Source: Natrinema gari JCM 14663
Lineage (GTDB): Archaea > Halobacteriota > Halobacteria > Halobacteriales > Natrialbaceae
Assembly: GCF_000337175.1 (NCBI RefSeq)
Contig: NZ_AOIJ01000044.1
Location: 1-38,503 of the forward strand
Reading direction: 5' to 3'
DNA length: 38,503 nt
The notes beneath the pieces were generated by a model. That model saw nothing but the letters and a program-made list of their open reading frames with translations, did not search any database and was not told the DNA's origin. The translations under genes were made by a program, and so were the position numbers. Positions 8,865 to 16,466 of this stretch are shown here, piece by piece; the first letter of the stretch is position 1, and every line of letters starts with the position of its first letter.

Positions 8865-9590
8865 CTATCCCTTCCGCCTCGTTACCCATAAAACTGCGGC
8901 AATCCCGAGTACGAGGAAAGCCGTGACCAGCGTCGGATAAAGGAATTCGTCCGGACTACCTTCCAGCGTCAACACGGCGGAAAGCAGGAGGCAAAGTACG
9001 CCCGCGACCAGCGAGAAAAGCGTCGTGTGTAACCCGACGACGTTCGTCTGATTCGTCTTCCGCATCGATTCGGTCCACTCATCGTATTCGTTCAGTTGAA
9101 ACCGAAGCCACTCACGCTCCGTATATCCACCCGCAACGACGTCTTTTCGATGGTCACTACTTACGCCGAAACTCGGATCAGAGACGGAATACGTCCAAAT
9201 ACCCGCCACGATGGAAGCGAGCAAAAACACGACACCACTGGTCGCGACTCTGAACGGCCACGTTCCGATCTCCTCGGTCGTTATCGAATTACCACTGATC
9301 TGAATCGCGGAGATAACGAGGCCGATAAAGAGAACCGCAGTTCGGACCGTCCGCATTGCCTTATCATCGATGTCCCCAAGCAGCGATAGCTGTTCGTCGA
9401 GTACCTCACGGGACTCTTTTCGAACGATCTCGAGCGCTTCAATATCGACTTCCTCGGCCGGGGGTTGCTGCTCGTCCGGTTCAGAATCGCTCGAACTCGC
9501 TGTCGATCCGGAGTCGTCGACAGAGCGATTATCGGTGCCAGATTCGGACTTCGATACCGAATCGGAGCGCGATTCGTGCTGGCCCATCAA
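8865..9590 (-). CDS. Four-helix membrane protein with acidic N-terminal domain
   Basis: I do not recognise the family. The 241 residues begin with about 55 Ser/Asp/Glu-rich residues, then a helical segment (EALEIVRKESREVLDEQLSL), two membrane helices (about 82-100 and 113-136), a charged central segment with REWLRFQLNEYDEWTESM, and two more helices (about 183-207 and 216-237). The 2TM-linker-2TM layout recalls small membrane effector proteins, but no motif proves it. Base composition is lower in GC than neighbouring mutS, which hints at later acquisition. A TATA-like element lies 35 bp upstream of the ATG; a second ATG directly follows the first. Confidence 0.75.
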   Translation of the reverse strand: MMGQHESRSDSVSKSESGTDNRSVDDSGSTASSSDSEPDEQQPPAEEVDIEALEIVRKESREVLDEQLSLLGDIDDKAMRTVRTAVLFIGLVISAIQISGNSITTEEIGTWPFRVATSGVVFLLASIVAGIWTYSVSDPSFGVSSDHRKDVVAGGYTEREWLRFQLNEYDEWTESMRKTNQTNVVGLHTTLFSLVAGVLCLLLSAVLTLEGSPDEFLYPTLVTAFLVLGIAAVLWVTRRKG

Positions 9591-9620
9591 TCATCCAAAC
9601 TACGTAACAGGGAGAATGAA

Positions 9621-9630
9621 ATTTTTATCA
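9621..9630 (-). promoter_or_regulatory. TATA-like element for the four-helix membrane protein
   Basis: The minus strand reads TGATAAAAAT, placing transcription about 8 nt before the ATG at 9590. Confidence 0.5.
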
Positions 9631-9662
9631 CTTTATCCTCTGTGCGGACTAATCGTCCGGAT

Positions 9663-9986
9663 TCAGTAGACCAGCCCGCCAAGCGGCACGTCCTCGTCGG
9701 GCGAGACCAACACGGGATACCCCTCCTCACTCGGAACGCCGACGGTCAGCGCCTCCGATTTGAACCCCGCGATCCGCACGGAGCCGAGGTTCGTCGCACA
9801 CAACACCTGTCGATCCTCGAGGTCGGCGGCGTCGTAGTGGTAGTCGAGTTGGGCGGCCGACTGGATCTCCTCGTCGCCGAGGTCGATCCACAGCTTGGTC
9901 ATCTCGGGCTTCTCGGCTTCGGGAAATGGTTCGGCCTCGAGTACCTCGCCAACCTCGATCGTCACGTCGAACGGGCTCTCGACCAT
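9663..9986 (-). CDS. CsaA-like tRNA-binding domain protein
   Basis: This is a stand-alone OB-fold tRNA-binding domain related to CsaA and to the C-terminal appendix of methionyl-tRNA synthetase. It shows FDVTIEVGEVLEAEPFPEA near the N-terminus, then KLWIDLGDEEIQSAAQL, LEDRQVLCATNLGSVRIAG and FKSEALTVGV, in the family's order. The ATG at 9986 gives 107 residues; a GTG at 10007 would add seven. The role may be RNA binding or chaperone-like; there is no enzyme domain. It is followed on the same strand by the four-helix membrane protein after 72 bp. Confidence 0.88.
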   Translation of the reverse strand: MVESPFDVTIEVGEVLEAEPFPEAEKPEMTKLWIDLGDEEIQSAAQLDYHYDAADLEDRQVLCATNLGSVRIAGFKSEALTVGVPSEEGYPVLVSPDEDVPLGGLVY

Positions 9987-10034
9987 GCCCCACGGTACCG
10001 TCGCCACCGAAAACTAGGTATCGATCCGCGACCG

Positions 10035-10280
10035 TCAGCCGCCGTGCGTTCGGTACCAGACGCGGGCACCGATCGGCGACTCGTCGGCCGCGAGGTCGAG
10101 TCGCCGCAGGACGAGGTCGCGGATCGCGACCGTCACGACGAGTTCGATCGACTCGCCGTCCGCGGTCGTCACCGCGAAGACGGCGTGGCCGTCCCGTTGA
10201 TCGACGGCATCGATCGTCCCGACGGACCACCGCTCGAGGTCGTGGGTCGGCTTCCGCGCGTGAATTCTGTCGTGGGCCAT
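10035..10280 (-). CDS. Small haloarchaeal hypothetical protein
   Basis: This is an 81-residue soluble protein with a basic N-terminus (MAHDRIHARKPTHDLERW) and a beta-rich acidic remainder. I do not recognise a family. It lies between the CsaA-like gene (49 bp downstream, counted from that gene's ATG) and the ABC permease (42 bp upstream), all on the same strand, so it may be part of one transcript. The coding-type third-position GC bias supports a real gene. Confidence 0.6.
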   Translation of the reverse strand: MAHDRIHARKPTHDLERWSVGTIDAVDQRDGHAVFAVTTADGESIELVVTVAIRDLVLRRLDLAADESPIGARVWYRTHGG

Positions 10281-10322
10281 ACGGAACCGAACGGCTGCTG
10301 CGGGTGTGAGTCTGGCGGCGGG

Positions 10323-11135
10323 TCAGTAATCCCCGAGGACGCCGAGCCGGCGCGCCCGGCGGGTGGCGTACTGGAAGGCCGCGTAGCCGAGCGCGAGATA
10401 CCCGACGGCGACCCCGACGAGGATCGCGAGATCGACAGCCGGGAACTCCCAGAGCCGGACGTTATCGATCATCGCCCGCTGGAGGAGCGCGCTGCCCTGG
10501 GCCAGCGGCAAGAACCGCAGCCAGCCGAGGTCGAACGCGGGCGCGGAGATCAGTACGATGAAGCCGAACTGGAGCAGGTTGAGCCAGTTGCCGACCCGCT
10601 TGTAGAGGACGGTCACGCCGCCGGCGGCCAGTCCGAGCCCCAGTACCGAGACGATGCTGAGCGTCGCGACGACGACGATCGTGACGACGTTCAACTCGAG
10701 GCTCCGCCCGGTGAGCAGCAGCATCACCGCGAGCAGCACTGACGAGGTGACAAACGAGCGGACGATCTTGGCGAGGCCCTTCAACAGTGCTACGGGGGCG
10801 AAGCCAAAGGGCGACATCACGTGGCGCTCGAGGGTCCCCCACTGGACCTCGCTCCCGATGTCGTTCGCGATCGAGGAGTACGCCCCGACCGAGAGCGACC
10901 ACAGGAAGTAGCCGACGATGATCCCTTCGATGGAGTCGGTCAGCGCCTGCCCGGCGATCGCCCGGCCGCCGTAGAACAGCAGCCCGAAGAAGAACACCGA
11001 GGCGATGAGCCCGCCGATGGCGTTCGCGGGATAGCGAACGAAAATCAGGTACTCGCGGGAGAGGACGGCGCGTGCGAGGTGGCGGTAGCCGGCCGGCCGC
11101 GGCGCTTCGGTCGCGTCCGATCGGTCCGCGGTCAT
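10323..11135 (-). CDS. ABC-2 type transporter permease
   Basis: This is the membrane subunit of an ABC exporter. The 270 residues contain about six membrane helices. A short cytoplasmic N-terminus is followed by the ABC-2 pattern LSREYLIFVRYPANAIGGL, an amphipathic coupling segment DIGSEVQWGTLERHVMSPFG, and late helices ending in the basic ATRRARRLGVLGDY. The start codon overlaps the ATPase stop codon as ATGA, so the two are translationally coupled. The substrate is unknown; members of this group export lipids, drugs or polysaccharides. Confidence 0.9.
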   Translation of the reverse strand: MTADRSDATEAPRPAGYRHLARAVLSREYLIFVRYPANAIGGLIASVFFFGLLFYGGRAIAGQALTDSIEGIIVGYFLWSLSVGAYSSIANDIGSEVQWGTLERHVMSPFGFAPVALLKGLAKIVRSFVTSSVLLAVMLLLTGRSLELNVVTIVVVATLSIVSVLGLGLAAGGVTVLYKRVGNWLNLLQFGFIVLISAPAFDLGWLRFLPLAQGSALLQRAMIDNVRLWEFPAVDLAILVGVAVGYLALGYAAFQYATRRARRLGVLGDY

Positions 11136-12265
11136 CGCTCACCCCGATCGTCGCTCGTCAGTTCGACGAAGACGTCCTCAAGGTCCGGCTCAACCGTCCG
11201 GACGCGCTCGAGGGTCACGCCGTCGCCCCGGAGCGTCGCCAGCAGCTCGTAGAGGCCGTCGCTGTCGGTCACGACCTCGATCCGGTGGCCGGCGTCGCGT
11301 CGCTCGGCCTCGATCGCCTCGAAGCGCCGTCGCAGCCGCGAGACGAGCGCGGCGTCGATATCGGCGCTCGTGATCCGAACGCAGTGGCGGTCCGTGTCGG
11401 CAAGCAGGGCGTCGACGGTGTCGTCCGCGATGATCGCCCCATCGGACATGATGAGGACGCGGTCACAGACCGTCTCGACGACATCCATATCGTGGCTGCT
11501 GAGGACGACGGTGAGGTCCTCCTCTTCGGCGAGGCGTCGCAGTTCCCGCTGGAGCGTCCGGGAGCTCTCGATGTCCAACCCGAGCGTGGGTTCGTCGAGG
11601 AAGACGACCTCGGCATCCCCGGCGAGGACGCTCGCCAGCGACACCTTCTGTTTCATCCCCCGGGAGAGATCACGAACCGGAACGTCGGCCTTCGCCTTGA
11701 GGTCGAGCTGGGCCAGCAGCCGGTCGTGGCGGTCGCGGACCGAGTTCGGGTCGACGCCGCTGATGGTGGCGAAGTACCGCAGGTTCTCCCGGACGGTCAG
11801 CCGCCAGTAGTCGTTGCGCGCCCCCTCGAGTATCGCGTCGACGGCGCTGTAGGCCGCCCGCGGTCGCTCCTGGAGGTCGATGCCGCGGATCCGAACGCTG
11901 CCCGCGTCCGGCACGACCATCCCGAGGATCGACTTGATGAGCGTCGTCTTGCCGGCACCGTTCGGCCCCAGCAGGCCCACGATCGAGCCGGTCTCGATGT
12001 CGAAACCGACGTCATCGACCGCGGTGACCGCCGTCTCGCCGTCGCCGAACCGCTTTGACAGTCCGGTAACGGAGACGGCGATGTCGTGGTCATCCGTCGC
12101 CGACGGCTCACCGCTGTCCGGGCGCGTTTCGGCCGGTGTCCGCCCCGTTCCGTCCTCCCGGTCGGTCCTCACCGCGTCGTCGCCGGGAGCCGCGCCGGCT
12201 CTCTGACTGGACGCAGCCACGGCATCCGTTCCGCTCGTCGTCCCGCTGTTTTCTCGCGCTGTCAC
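11132..12265 (-). CDS. ABC transporter ATP-binding protein
   Basis: This is the ATPase partner of the downstream ABC-2 permease. The 377 residues start with about 60 acidic, probably disordered residues. The nucleotide-binding domain follows, with Walker A GPNGAGKT (100-107), signature LSRGMKQK (199-206) and Walker B VVFLDEPTLGLD (219-230), then a C-terminal domain of about 90 residues as in DrrA/CcmA-type exporters. The start is GTG; a TATA-like element 29 bp upstream supports it despite the unconserved N-terminus. A perfect palindrome lies between TATA and start, so a repressor could control the pair. Confidence 0.92.
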   Translation of the reverse strand: MTARENSGTTSGTDAVAASSQRAGAAPGDDAVRTDREDGTGRTPAETRPDSGEPSATDDHDIAVSVTGLSKRFGDGETAVTAVDDVGFDIETGSIVGLLGPNGAGKTTLIKSILGMVVPDAGSVRIRGIDLQERPRAAYSAVDAILEGARNDYWRLTVRENLRYFATISGVDPNSVRDRHDRLLAQLDLKAKADVPVRDLSRGMKQKVSLASVLAGDAEVVFLDEPTLGLDIESSRTLQRELRRLAEEEDLTVVLSSHDMDVVETVCDRVLIMSDGAIIADDTVDALLADTDRHCVRITSADIDAALVSRLRRRFEAIEAERRDAGHRIEVVTDSDGLYELLATLRGDGVTLERVRTVEPDLEDVFVELTSDDRGER

Positions 12266-12275
12266 AGTACTATTT

Positions 12276-12290
12276 TAACTCGCCGAGTTA
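12276..12290. promoter_or_regulatory. 15-bp palindromic operator candidate
   Basis: TAACTCG-C-CGAGTTA is a perfect palindrome. It occupies roughly positions -11 to -25 of the ABC-exporter promoter, directly beside the TATA-like sequence, where a bound dimeric repressor would block initiation. The divergent uspA promoter is about 55 bp away. The regulator is not encoded in the window in an obvious way. Confidence 0.55.
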
Positions 12291-12297
12291 CAAAAAC
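12291..12297 (-). promoter_or_regulatory. TATA-like element for the ABC exporter operon
   Basis: The minus strand reads GTTTTTG, about 29 bp before the GTG start at 12265. Confidence 0.45.
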
Positions 12298-12343
12298 GCG
12301 CGGCCGCTCCCGCGTTCGGGCTCGAGAACAACCCGGGTCCGGG

Positions 12344-12351
12344 ATATATTA
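12344..12351 (+). promoter_or_regulatory. TATA element for the plus-strand Usp gene
   Basis: ATATATTA, giving a predicted start about 8 nt before ATG 12382. Confidence 0.55.
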
Positions 12352-12381
12352 CGCTACCCGTGGGAGGACGACGCAGCAGCC

Positions 12382-13134
12382 ATGTCAGACCGCGACCATT
12401 GCGTGTTGATCCCGGTCGCCATCTTCGAGGGGGAGAGCGTCCCGCGGACGATCGTCGACGCGCTCGCGTCGATTCCGGTCGTCCTGCTCGGCTATCGCGA
12501 CCTCCCCGATCAGACCGGAACGGATCAGGCACGCGCGCAGTACGGCGACCGCGCGCGGGCCGAACTCGAGGAGTTGCGGACGGTCTTCGAAGAGGCGGGC
12601 TGTGACGTGACATCGCGACTGGCCTTCACCCACGACCGGCTAGAAACGTTCGAACGCGTCGCCGTCGACAACGCCTGTGACGCCGTCCTGGTGCTCAATC
12701 CGGCACCCGTCCTCGAGACGGTACTCGTCGCGGTTCGAAGCGACGTCAACGTCGAGCATATCGCTCGGCTGCTCGCGACGATCCTCGACGGCACGGCCCT
12801 CGAACTCACGCTCTTTCACGTTGCGCCGGACGAATCGACGCGGGCAGCGGGAACGGAACTGCTCGAGACGGCCCGGTCGGAACTGGTCGCTGCGGGGGTC
12901 GACGGCGGCCGGATCGACAGCACGGTCGTCGTCGACAACTCGCCCACGGCGGCGATCGTCGAGGCGGCGGCCGACCACGACCTCTTGGTGGCCGGCGAGA
13001 GTCGCCCGTCCATCCGTCGGGTCATCTTCCGGGACCGCGCCAAACGACTGGCCCGACGGACGGTCGATCCGGTGTTGGTGATTCGCGGCGAGTATCTCGA
13101 GCCGGCAGACGGCGGGGACACGGCAGACGGCTAA
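12382..13134 (+). CDS. Universal stress protein family, tandem Usp domains
   Basis: The 250-residue protein has two Usp-like halves. The first (about 1-125) opens with VLIPVAIFEGESV, and the second (about 126-240) includes LELTLFHVAP and ends near RRTVDPVLVIRG. The glycine-rich ATP-binding loop of canonical UspA is largely missing, so it may be a non-ATP-binding member. Its closest relative visible here is the convergent Usp protein at 13208-13957. The two share the pattern VPxAIxEGESV near the start and the DQARxQYxDRA segment. ATG 12382 is preceded by a well-placed TATA element. Transport-associated regulation is a guess based on that paralogue. Confidence 0.85.
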   Translation: MSDRDHCVLIPVAIFEGESVPRTIVDALASIPVVLLGYRDLPDQTGTDQARAQYGDRARAELEELRTVFEEAGCDVTSRLAFTHDRLETFERVAVDNACDAVLVLNPAPVLETVLVAVRSDVNVEHIARLLATILDGTALELTLFHVAPDESTRAAGTELLETARSELVAAGVDGGRIDSTVVVDNSPTAAIVEAAADHDLLVAGESRPSIRRVIFRDRAKRLARRTVDPVLVIRGEYLEPADGGDTADG

Positions 13135-13207
13135 CGACCGGGACCGAACGGCCGGGCCGTGTCGCGGGGGCGAGGGCACCGGTCGACCGACCGGCCTCCA
13201 GACCCGC

Positions 13208-13957
13208 TCAGTCCTCGAGTTGCGACGCGCGATCGGCGTCTATCCCCTGCTCACGAGTCGCTGCTGCGTCGGCGCTCTCCTCGCGGACAACGATCACCGG
13301 CCCGACCGCCTCGGCAGCGACGCGGTCGGCCTCCTCGCCGAGGAGAAACGACCGAAGCGACGGGGACCGTTCGCCCATGACGATCGCATCGTGGCTCGGT
13401 GCGGCCTCGACGAGCGCCTCGAGGGGCGGTTCGTCGACCGCGAGGGTGGTCTCGACGTCGATTCCGCGTTCGGCGAGGGAGTCGGCAGCCGCCGCGATCG
13501 ATTCCCGGCCGCCGGGTTCGTCGTCGGTCGCCAGAAAGAGCGTGACGCCGATCTCGCGGTCGCCGACCAGTTCGGCGACGAACGCGGTGATTCGGTCGCC
13601 GGCGATGTTGCCGGTCAACGCCACGAGGAGGCGATCGACTGAGCCGGTCGCCCCCGTGACGGCGTAGGCGTCGGCGGCGACCTCGTCGGCGACCCGATCG
13701 ACCGTTCGCTCCCGATCGTGGGTGAACACGAGGCGATGGTCGGCGCTCCCCCCGGCCGCTTCGAAGGCCTCGGCGAGATCGGTGAGGGCGGCGGTCGCCC
13801 GGTCCTCGTACTGGAGGCGAGCCTGGTCCGGCGGCGTCTGTTCCGGGAGGACGTGGTAGCCGAGCACGGTCACGTCCATCGTCGCGAGCAGCGTCGGGAG
13901 GCCGGTCGAGACCGACTCGCCCTCGAGAATCGCCAGCGGAACCAGCACGCGCGTCAT
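13208..13957 (-). CDS. Universal stress protein coupled to an APC permease
   Basis: This 249-residue tandem Usp protein is homologous to the convergent protein ending at 13134. It begins MTRVLVPLAILEGESV and ends its second half with EAVGPVIVVREESAD. Its ATG overlaps the stop of the permease gene (ATGA at 13954-13957), so it is translated with the transporter. In haloarchaea Usp domains often accompany APC-family transporters, either fused or adjacent, and are thought to sense cell state and adjust transport. That function is inferred. The canonical G-2x-G-9x-G nucleotide loop is not evident. Confidence 0.87.
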   Translation of the reverse strand: MTRVLVPLAILEGESVSTGLPTLLATMDVTVLGYHVLPEQTPPDQARLQYEDRATAALTDLAEAFEAAGGSADHRLVFTHDRERTVDRVADEVAADAYAVTGATGSVDRLLVALTGNIAGDRITAFVAELVGDREIGVTLFLATDDEPGGRESIAAAADSLAERGIDVETTLAVDEPPLEALVEAAPSHDAIVMGERSPSLRSFLLGEEADRVAAEAVGPVIVVREESADAAATREQGIDADRASQLED

Positions 13958-15375
13958 TCGACCACCCCCTTCAGCGTCACGTCACGACCGTAGTAGGCGT
14001 ACCAGCCGGCGGTTGCGAGCATGATCCCGACGCCGATGAGCTGTGATGTCCGTTGCATGAACCCGATCAGGGCGAAGCTCGCGAGCGCGCCGAGTATCGG
14101 GACGACGGGATAGCCGGGGACCCGAAAGTCGGGGTCGTACCACGACGGGTCGGCTCGCCGCAGCGCGAGCAGGGCCACGCAAAGCAGCCCGTACGTGACG
14201 AGGTGAAGGAACGACGCGACCTCCGCGAGCAGTTCAACGCGGCCGGTCGCCACCAGCGCGAGGATCGGCCCGCCGGCCATCCCCAGCGCGACGTGTGGCG
14301 TGCCGTATCGAAGGTTGATGTGGCTCGCGTGCCGCGGTAACAGGGCATCTTTGGAGACCGCGTAGATGGCTCGAGACGTGCTGAGCACCGATGCGTTGGC
14401 GCTGGACATCGTCGCGAGCAGTCCGCCGAAGACGATCGCGACCGCACCGGCCGAGCCGAAGTAGTGGCGGCCGACCTCGACCATCGCCGTTTCGCCGAAC
14501 GTCGAGAGCCGCTCGCTCCCGAACGCGCTGGTTGCGACGAAGATCGCCGCGACGTAGAGGACGCCGACGACGAGGACGGAGCCGACCATCGCGAGGGGCA
14601 GGTTCCGTCCGGGGTCGCGAATCTCGCCGGCGACGGTCGCCACCTGCGCGAAGCCGAGATAGGAGGTGAACACGAGCGCCGCGGTCGTCAATACGGGCAT
14701 CGGTCCGAACGGCGCGAACTGTTGGGGGGCGGACGGCTCCCCGACGATCCCCAGTGCGTCGAGCCCGCCGTAGCCGAGGAACACGATCAGGATCGACAGG
14801 AGTAACGCGACGATCCCGTTTTGCAGTTTCGCCGCGTTTTCCGTCCCCGTGACGTTCAGTACGGTTACACCAGCGCCGAACAGCAGCGCCAGCGGGATGA
14901 CGAGGCCGTCGCCCATCGAGACGCCGAGTTCCGCGAGCGTGTCGACGGCGTAGTAGCCGAAGCCGACGAGGTAAAACGCCGTCGCGAACACCAGCCCGAA
15001 CCACAGCGACAGCCCGACGACGGCCCCGGGGAGCGTTCCCAGACCGCGCGAGATGTAGTAGTAGCCGCCGCCGCTTTTGGGCATCGCCGTCGCGAGTTCG
15101 GACGCCGGCAGCGCGACCAGGAGGGCGACGAACGCGCCGATCGCGAACGACCCAGCCGCCGCGGGTCCGGCCCGGCCGGCAGCCAGCCCCGGAAAGACGA
15201 AAATCCCGGCTCCGATCATCGTCCCGATCCCGATCGCGAGGGCGCCGGCGAGCCCGAGCGTCCGCTCGAGTTCGGCGTCGTCGGTGATCGTCACGTCCGC
15301 AGTTTCGATCGTCGGCTCGACTCGTGGTGACTCTCCCTCGACGTTGGTCCCACCGGCCGACGACGGATCACTCAT
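13954..15375 (-). CDS. APC family amino acid permease
   Basis: This is a cytoplasmic-membrane transporter for amino acids or related amines. It has 473 residues and 12 predicted helices. The first helix holds the substrate-binding pattern GIGTMIGAGIFVFPG, followed by PASELATAMPKSGGGYYYIS, both typical of the APC superfamily. The TSYLGFAQVATVAGEIRDP segment matches helix 6 and its loop. The frame is open far upstream, but ATG 15375 has a CTATAG element 27 bp before it and starts an acidic tail normal for haloarchaea. The downstream Usp gene overlaps by 4 bp. Exact substrate unknown. Confidence 0.92.
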   Translation of the reverse strand: MSDPSSAGGTNVEGESPRVEPTIETADVTITDDAELERTLGLAGALAIGIGTMIGAGIFVFPGLAAGRAGPAAAGSFAIGAFVALLVALPASELATAMPKSGGGYYYISRGLGTLPGAVVGLSLWFGLVFATAFYLVGFGYYAVDTLAELGVSMGDGLVIPLALLFGAGVTVLNVTGTENAAKLQNGIVALLLSILIVFLGYGGLDALGIVGEPSAPQQFAPFGPMPVLTTAALVFTSYLGFAQVATVAGEIRDPGRNLPLAMVGSVLVVGVLYVAAIFVATSAFGSERLSTFGETAMVEVGRHYFGSAGAVAIVFGGLLATMSSANASVLSTSRAIYAVSKDALLPRHASHINLRYGTPHVALGMAGGPILALVATGRVELLAEVASFLHLVTYGLLCVALLALRRADPSWYDPDFRVPGYPVVPILGALASFALIGFMQRTSQLIGVGIMLATAGWYAYYGRDVTLKGVVE

Positions 15376-15398
15376 ATCGGGGGCGTCTCGCGCCTGCC

Positions 15399-15404
15399 CT
15401 ATAG
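15399..15404 (-). promoter_or_regulatory. TATA-like element for the permease-Usp operon
   Basis: The minus strand reads CTATAG, 27 bp before ATG 15375. It supports that start against the longer open frame. Confidence 0.5.
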
Positions 15405-15470
15405 CTCTGCTGTCGAATGGAGGCGACTGGGATCGACCGGTTCGGACACTGACCCGGCTCGGCCGGCTGG

Positions 15471-16466
15471 CTACCCGGTGAGTTCGTCGGCCAGACGCCG
15501 GAGGCTCCCGTCCCCGTCGGCGGCCGCGTCCGGAACCGCGAGCATGACCTCCTCGATGCCGGCGGCGGCGTAGTCGGCGAGCCGCTCGCGTATCTCCGCC
15601 GGCGTCCCCGTCGGTGCCGTCTCGAGGTAGCCGGCGAGGAAGAACTCGCGGGGCTCGCTCGGGCCGTCGTCGGGCAGGAACTCGCTCCGGAACGCCTCGC
15701 GCTTGTCTTCGGCGGCCGCGGTCGTCTCGCCCGTGAAGACGAATAGTTCGGCGGATTTTCGGAGCTCGTCGTATCGGGCCTCGCTCTCGCAGTGCTCGCG
15801 TAAGACCGCGAGTTTCGCCGCGAACCCCTCTGGCTCGAGGGTGCCGTAGTTCCAGCCGTCGGCCAGGGCGGCGGTGTACCGCAGCGTAAACGACTCGCCG
15901 CCGCCGCCGATCCAGATCGGCGGATGGGGCTCTTGCACCGGCTGGGGCTCGCAGAACGCCTCGTCGAGGTCGATCTCGAGGTGCTCGCCCTCGTGGCTGT
16001 ACGTCTCGTTCGTCCAGAGCCCCTGCAGGATCGTGACGGTCTCGGCGAGCCGGCGGAGCCGTTCGGCCGGCGGCTCCCGGAACGCGTAGCCAAAGCGGTC
16101 GTACTCCGCGGCGTACCAACCGCCGCCGAGGCCGAGCTCGAGGCGGCCGTCGCTGATGCGGTCGACCTGCGCCGCCATCTTCGCCAGCAGCGCGGGATGG
16201 CGGTAGGACTGGCTCGTGACGAGCGTGCCGAGTCGCACCTGTTCCGTCGCCTCGGCGACCGCGCTCAGCGTCGTCCAGGGCTCGTGGACGCCGCGTCGCG
16301 GGTCGCCGATCCATGACTGGAAGTGATCCTCGAGCCAGACCGCGTCGTAGCCGAGCGCTTCGGCCTCGAGTGCGGTTGCCCGAACGGTGTCGATGTCGGT
16401 ACCGTACTGCGGAAGGATGAGGCCGACATTGAGATCGGTCGCGGCCCTCGATTCGTCGGCGCTCAT
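15471..16466 (-). CDS. Luciferase-like (LLM class) flavin/F420-dependent oxidoreductase
   Basis: This 331-residue TIM-barrel oxidoreductase is of the bacterial-luciferase superfamily. It begins DLNVGLILPQYG and shows GYDAVWLEDHFQSW, TSQSYRHPALLAKMAAQVDRI, the family hallmark GRLELGLGGGWYAAEYDRFG, and PHPPIWIGGGGESFTLR. Haloarchaea make F420, so the cofactor may be F420 or FMN; sequence alone does not settle it. The ATG at 16466 overlaps the thiD-thiN stop (ATGA), showing translational coupling, but no thiamine-specific role is known for it. Confidence 0.88.
   Translation of the reverse strand: MSADESRAATDLNVGLILPQYGTDIDTVRATALEAEALGYDAVWLEDHFQSWIGDPRRGVHEPWTTLSAVAEATEQVRLGTLVTSQSYRHPALLAKMAAQVDRISDGRLELGLGGGWYAAEYDRFGYAFREPPAERLRRLAETVTILQGLWTNETYSHEGEHLEIDLDEAFCEPQPVQEPHPPIWIGGGGESFTLRYTAALADGWNYGTLEPEGFAAKLAVLREHCESEARYDELRKSAELFVFTGETTAAAEDKREAFRSEFLPDDGPSEPREFFLAGYLETAPTGTPAEIRERLADYAAAGIEEVMLAVPDAAADGDGSLRRLADELTG

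Noticed and set aside
13954-16314. Permease frame extended upstream to 786 codons
   Set aside because: The extension is antisense-like sequence lying over the luciferase-like gene; the TATA element fixes the start at 15375.
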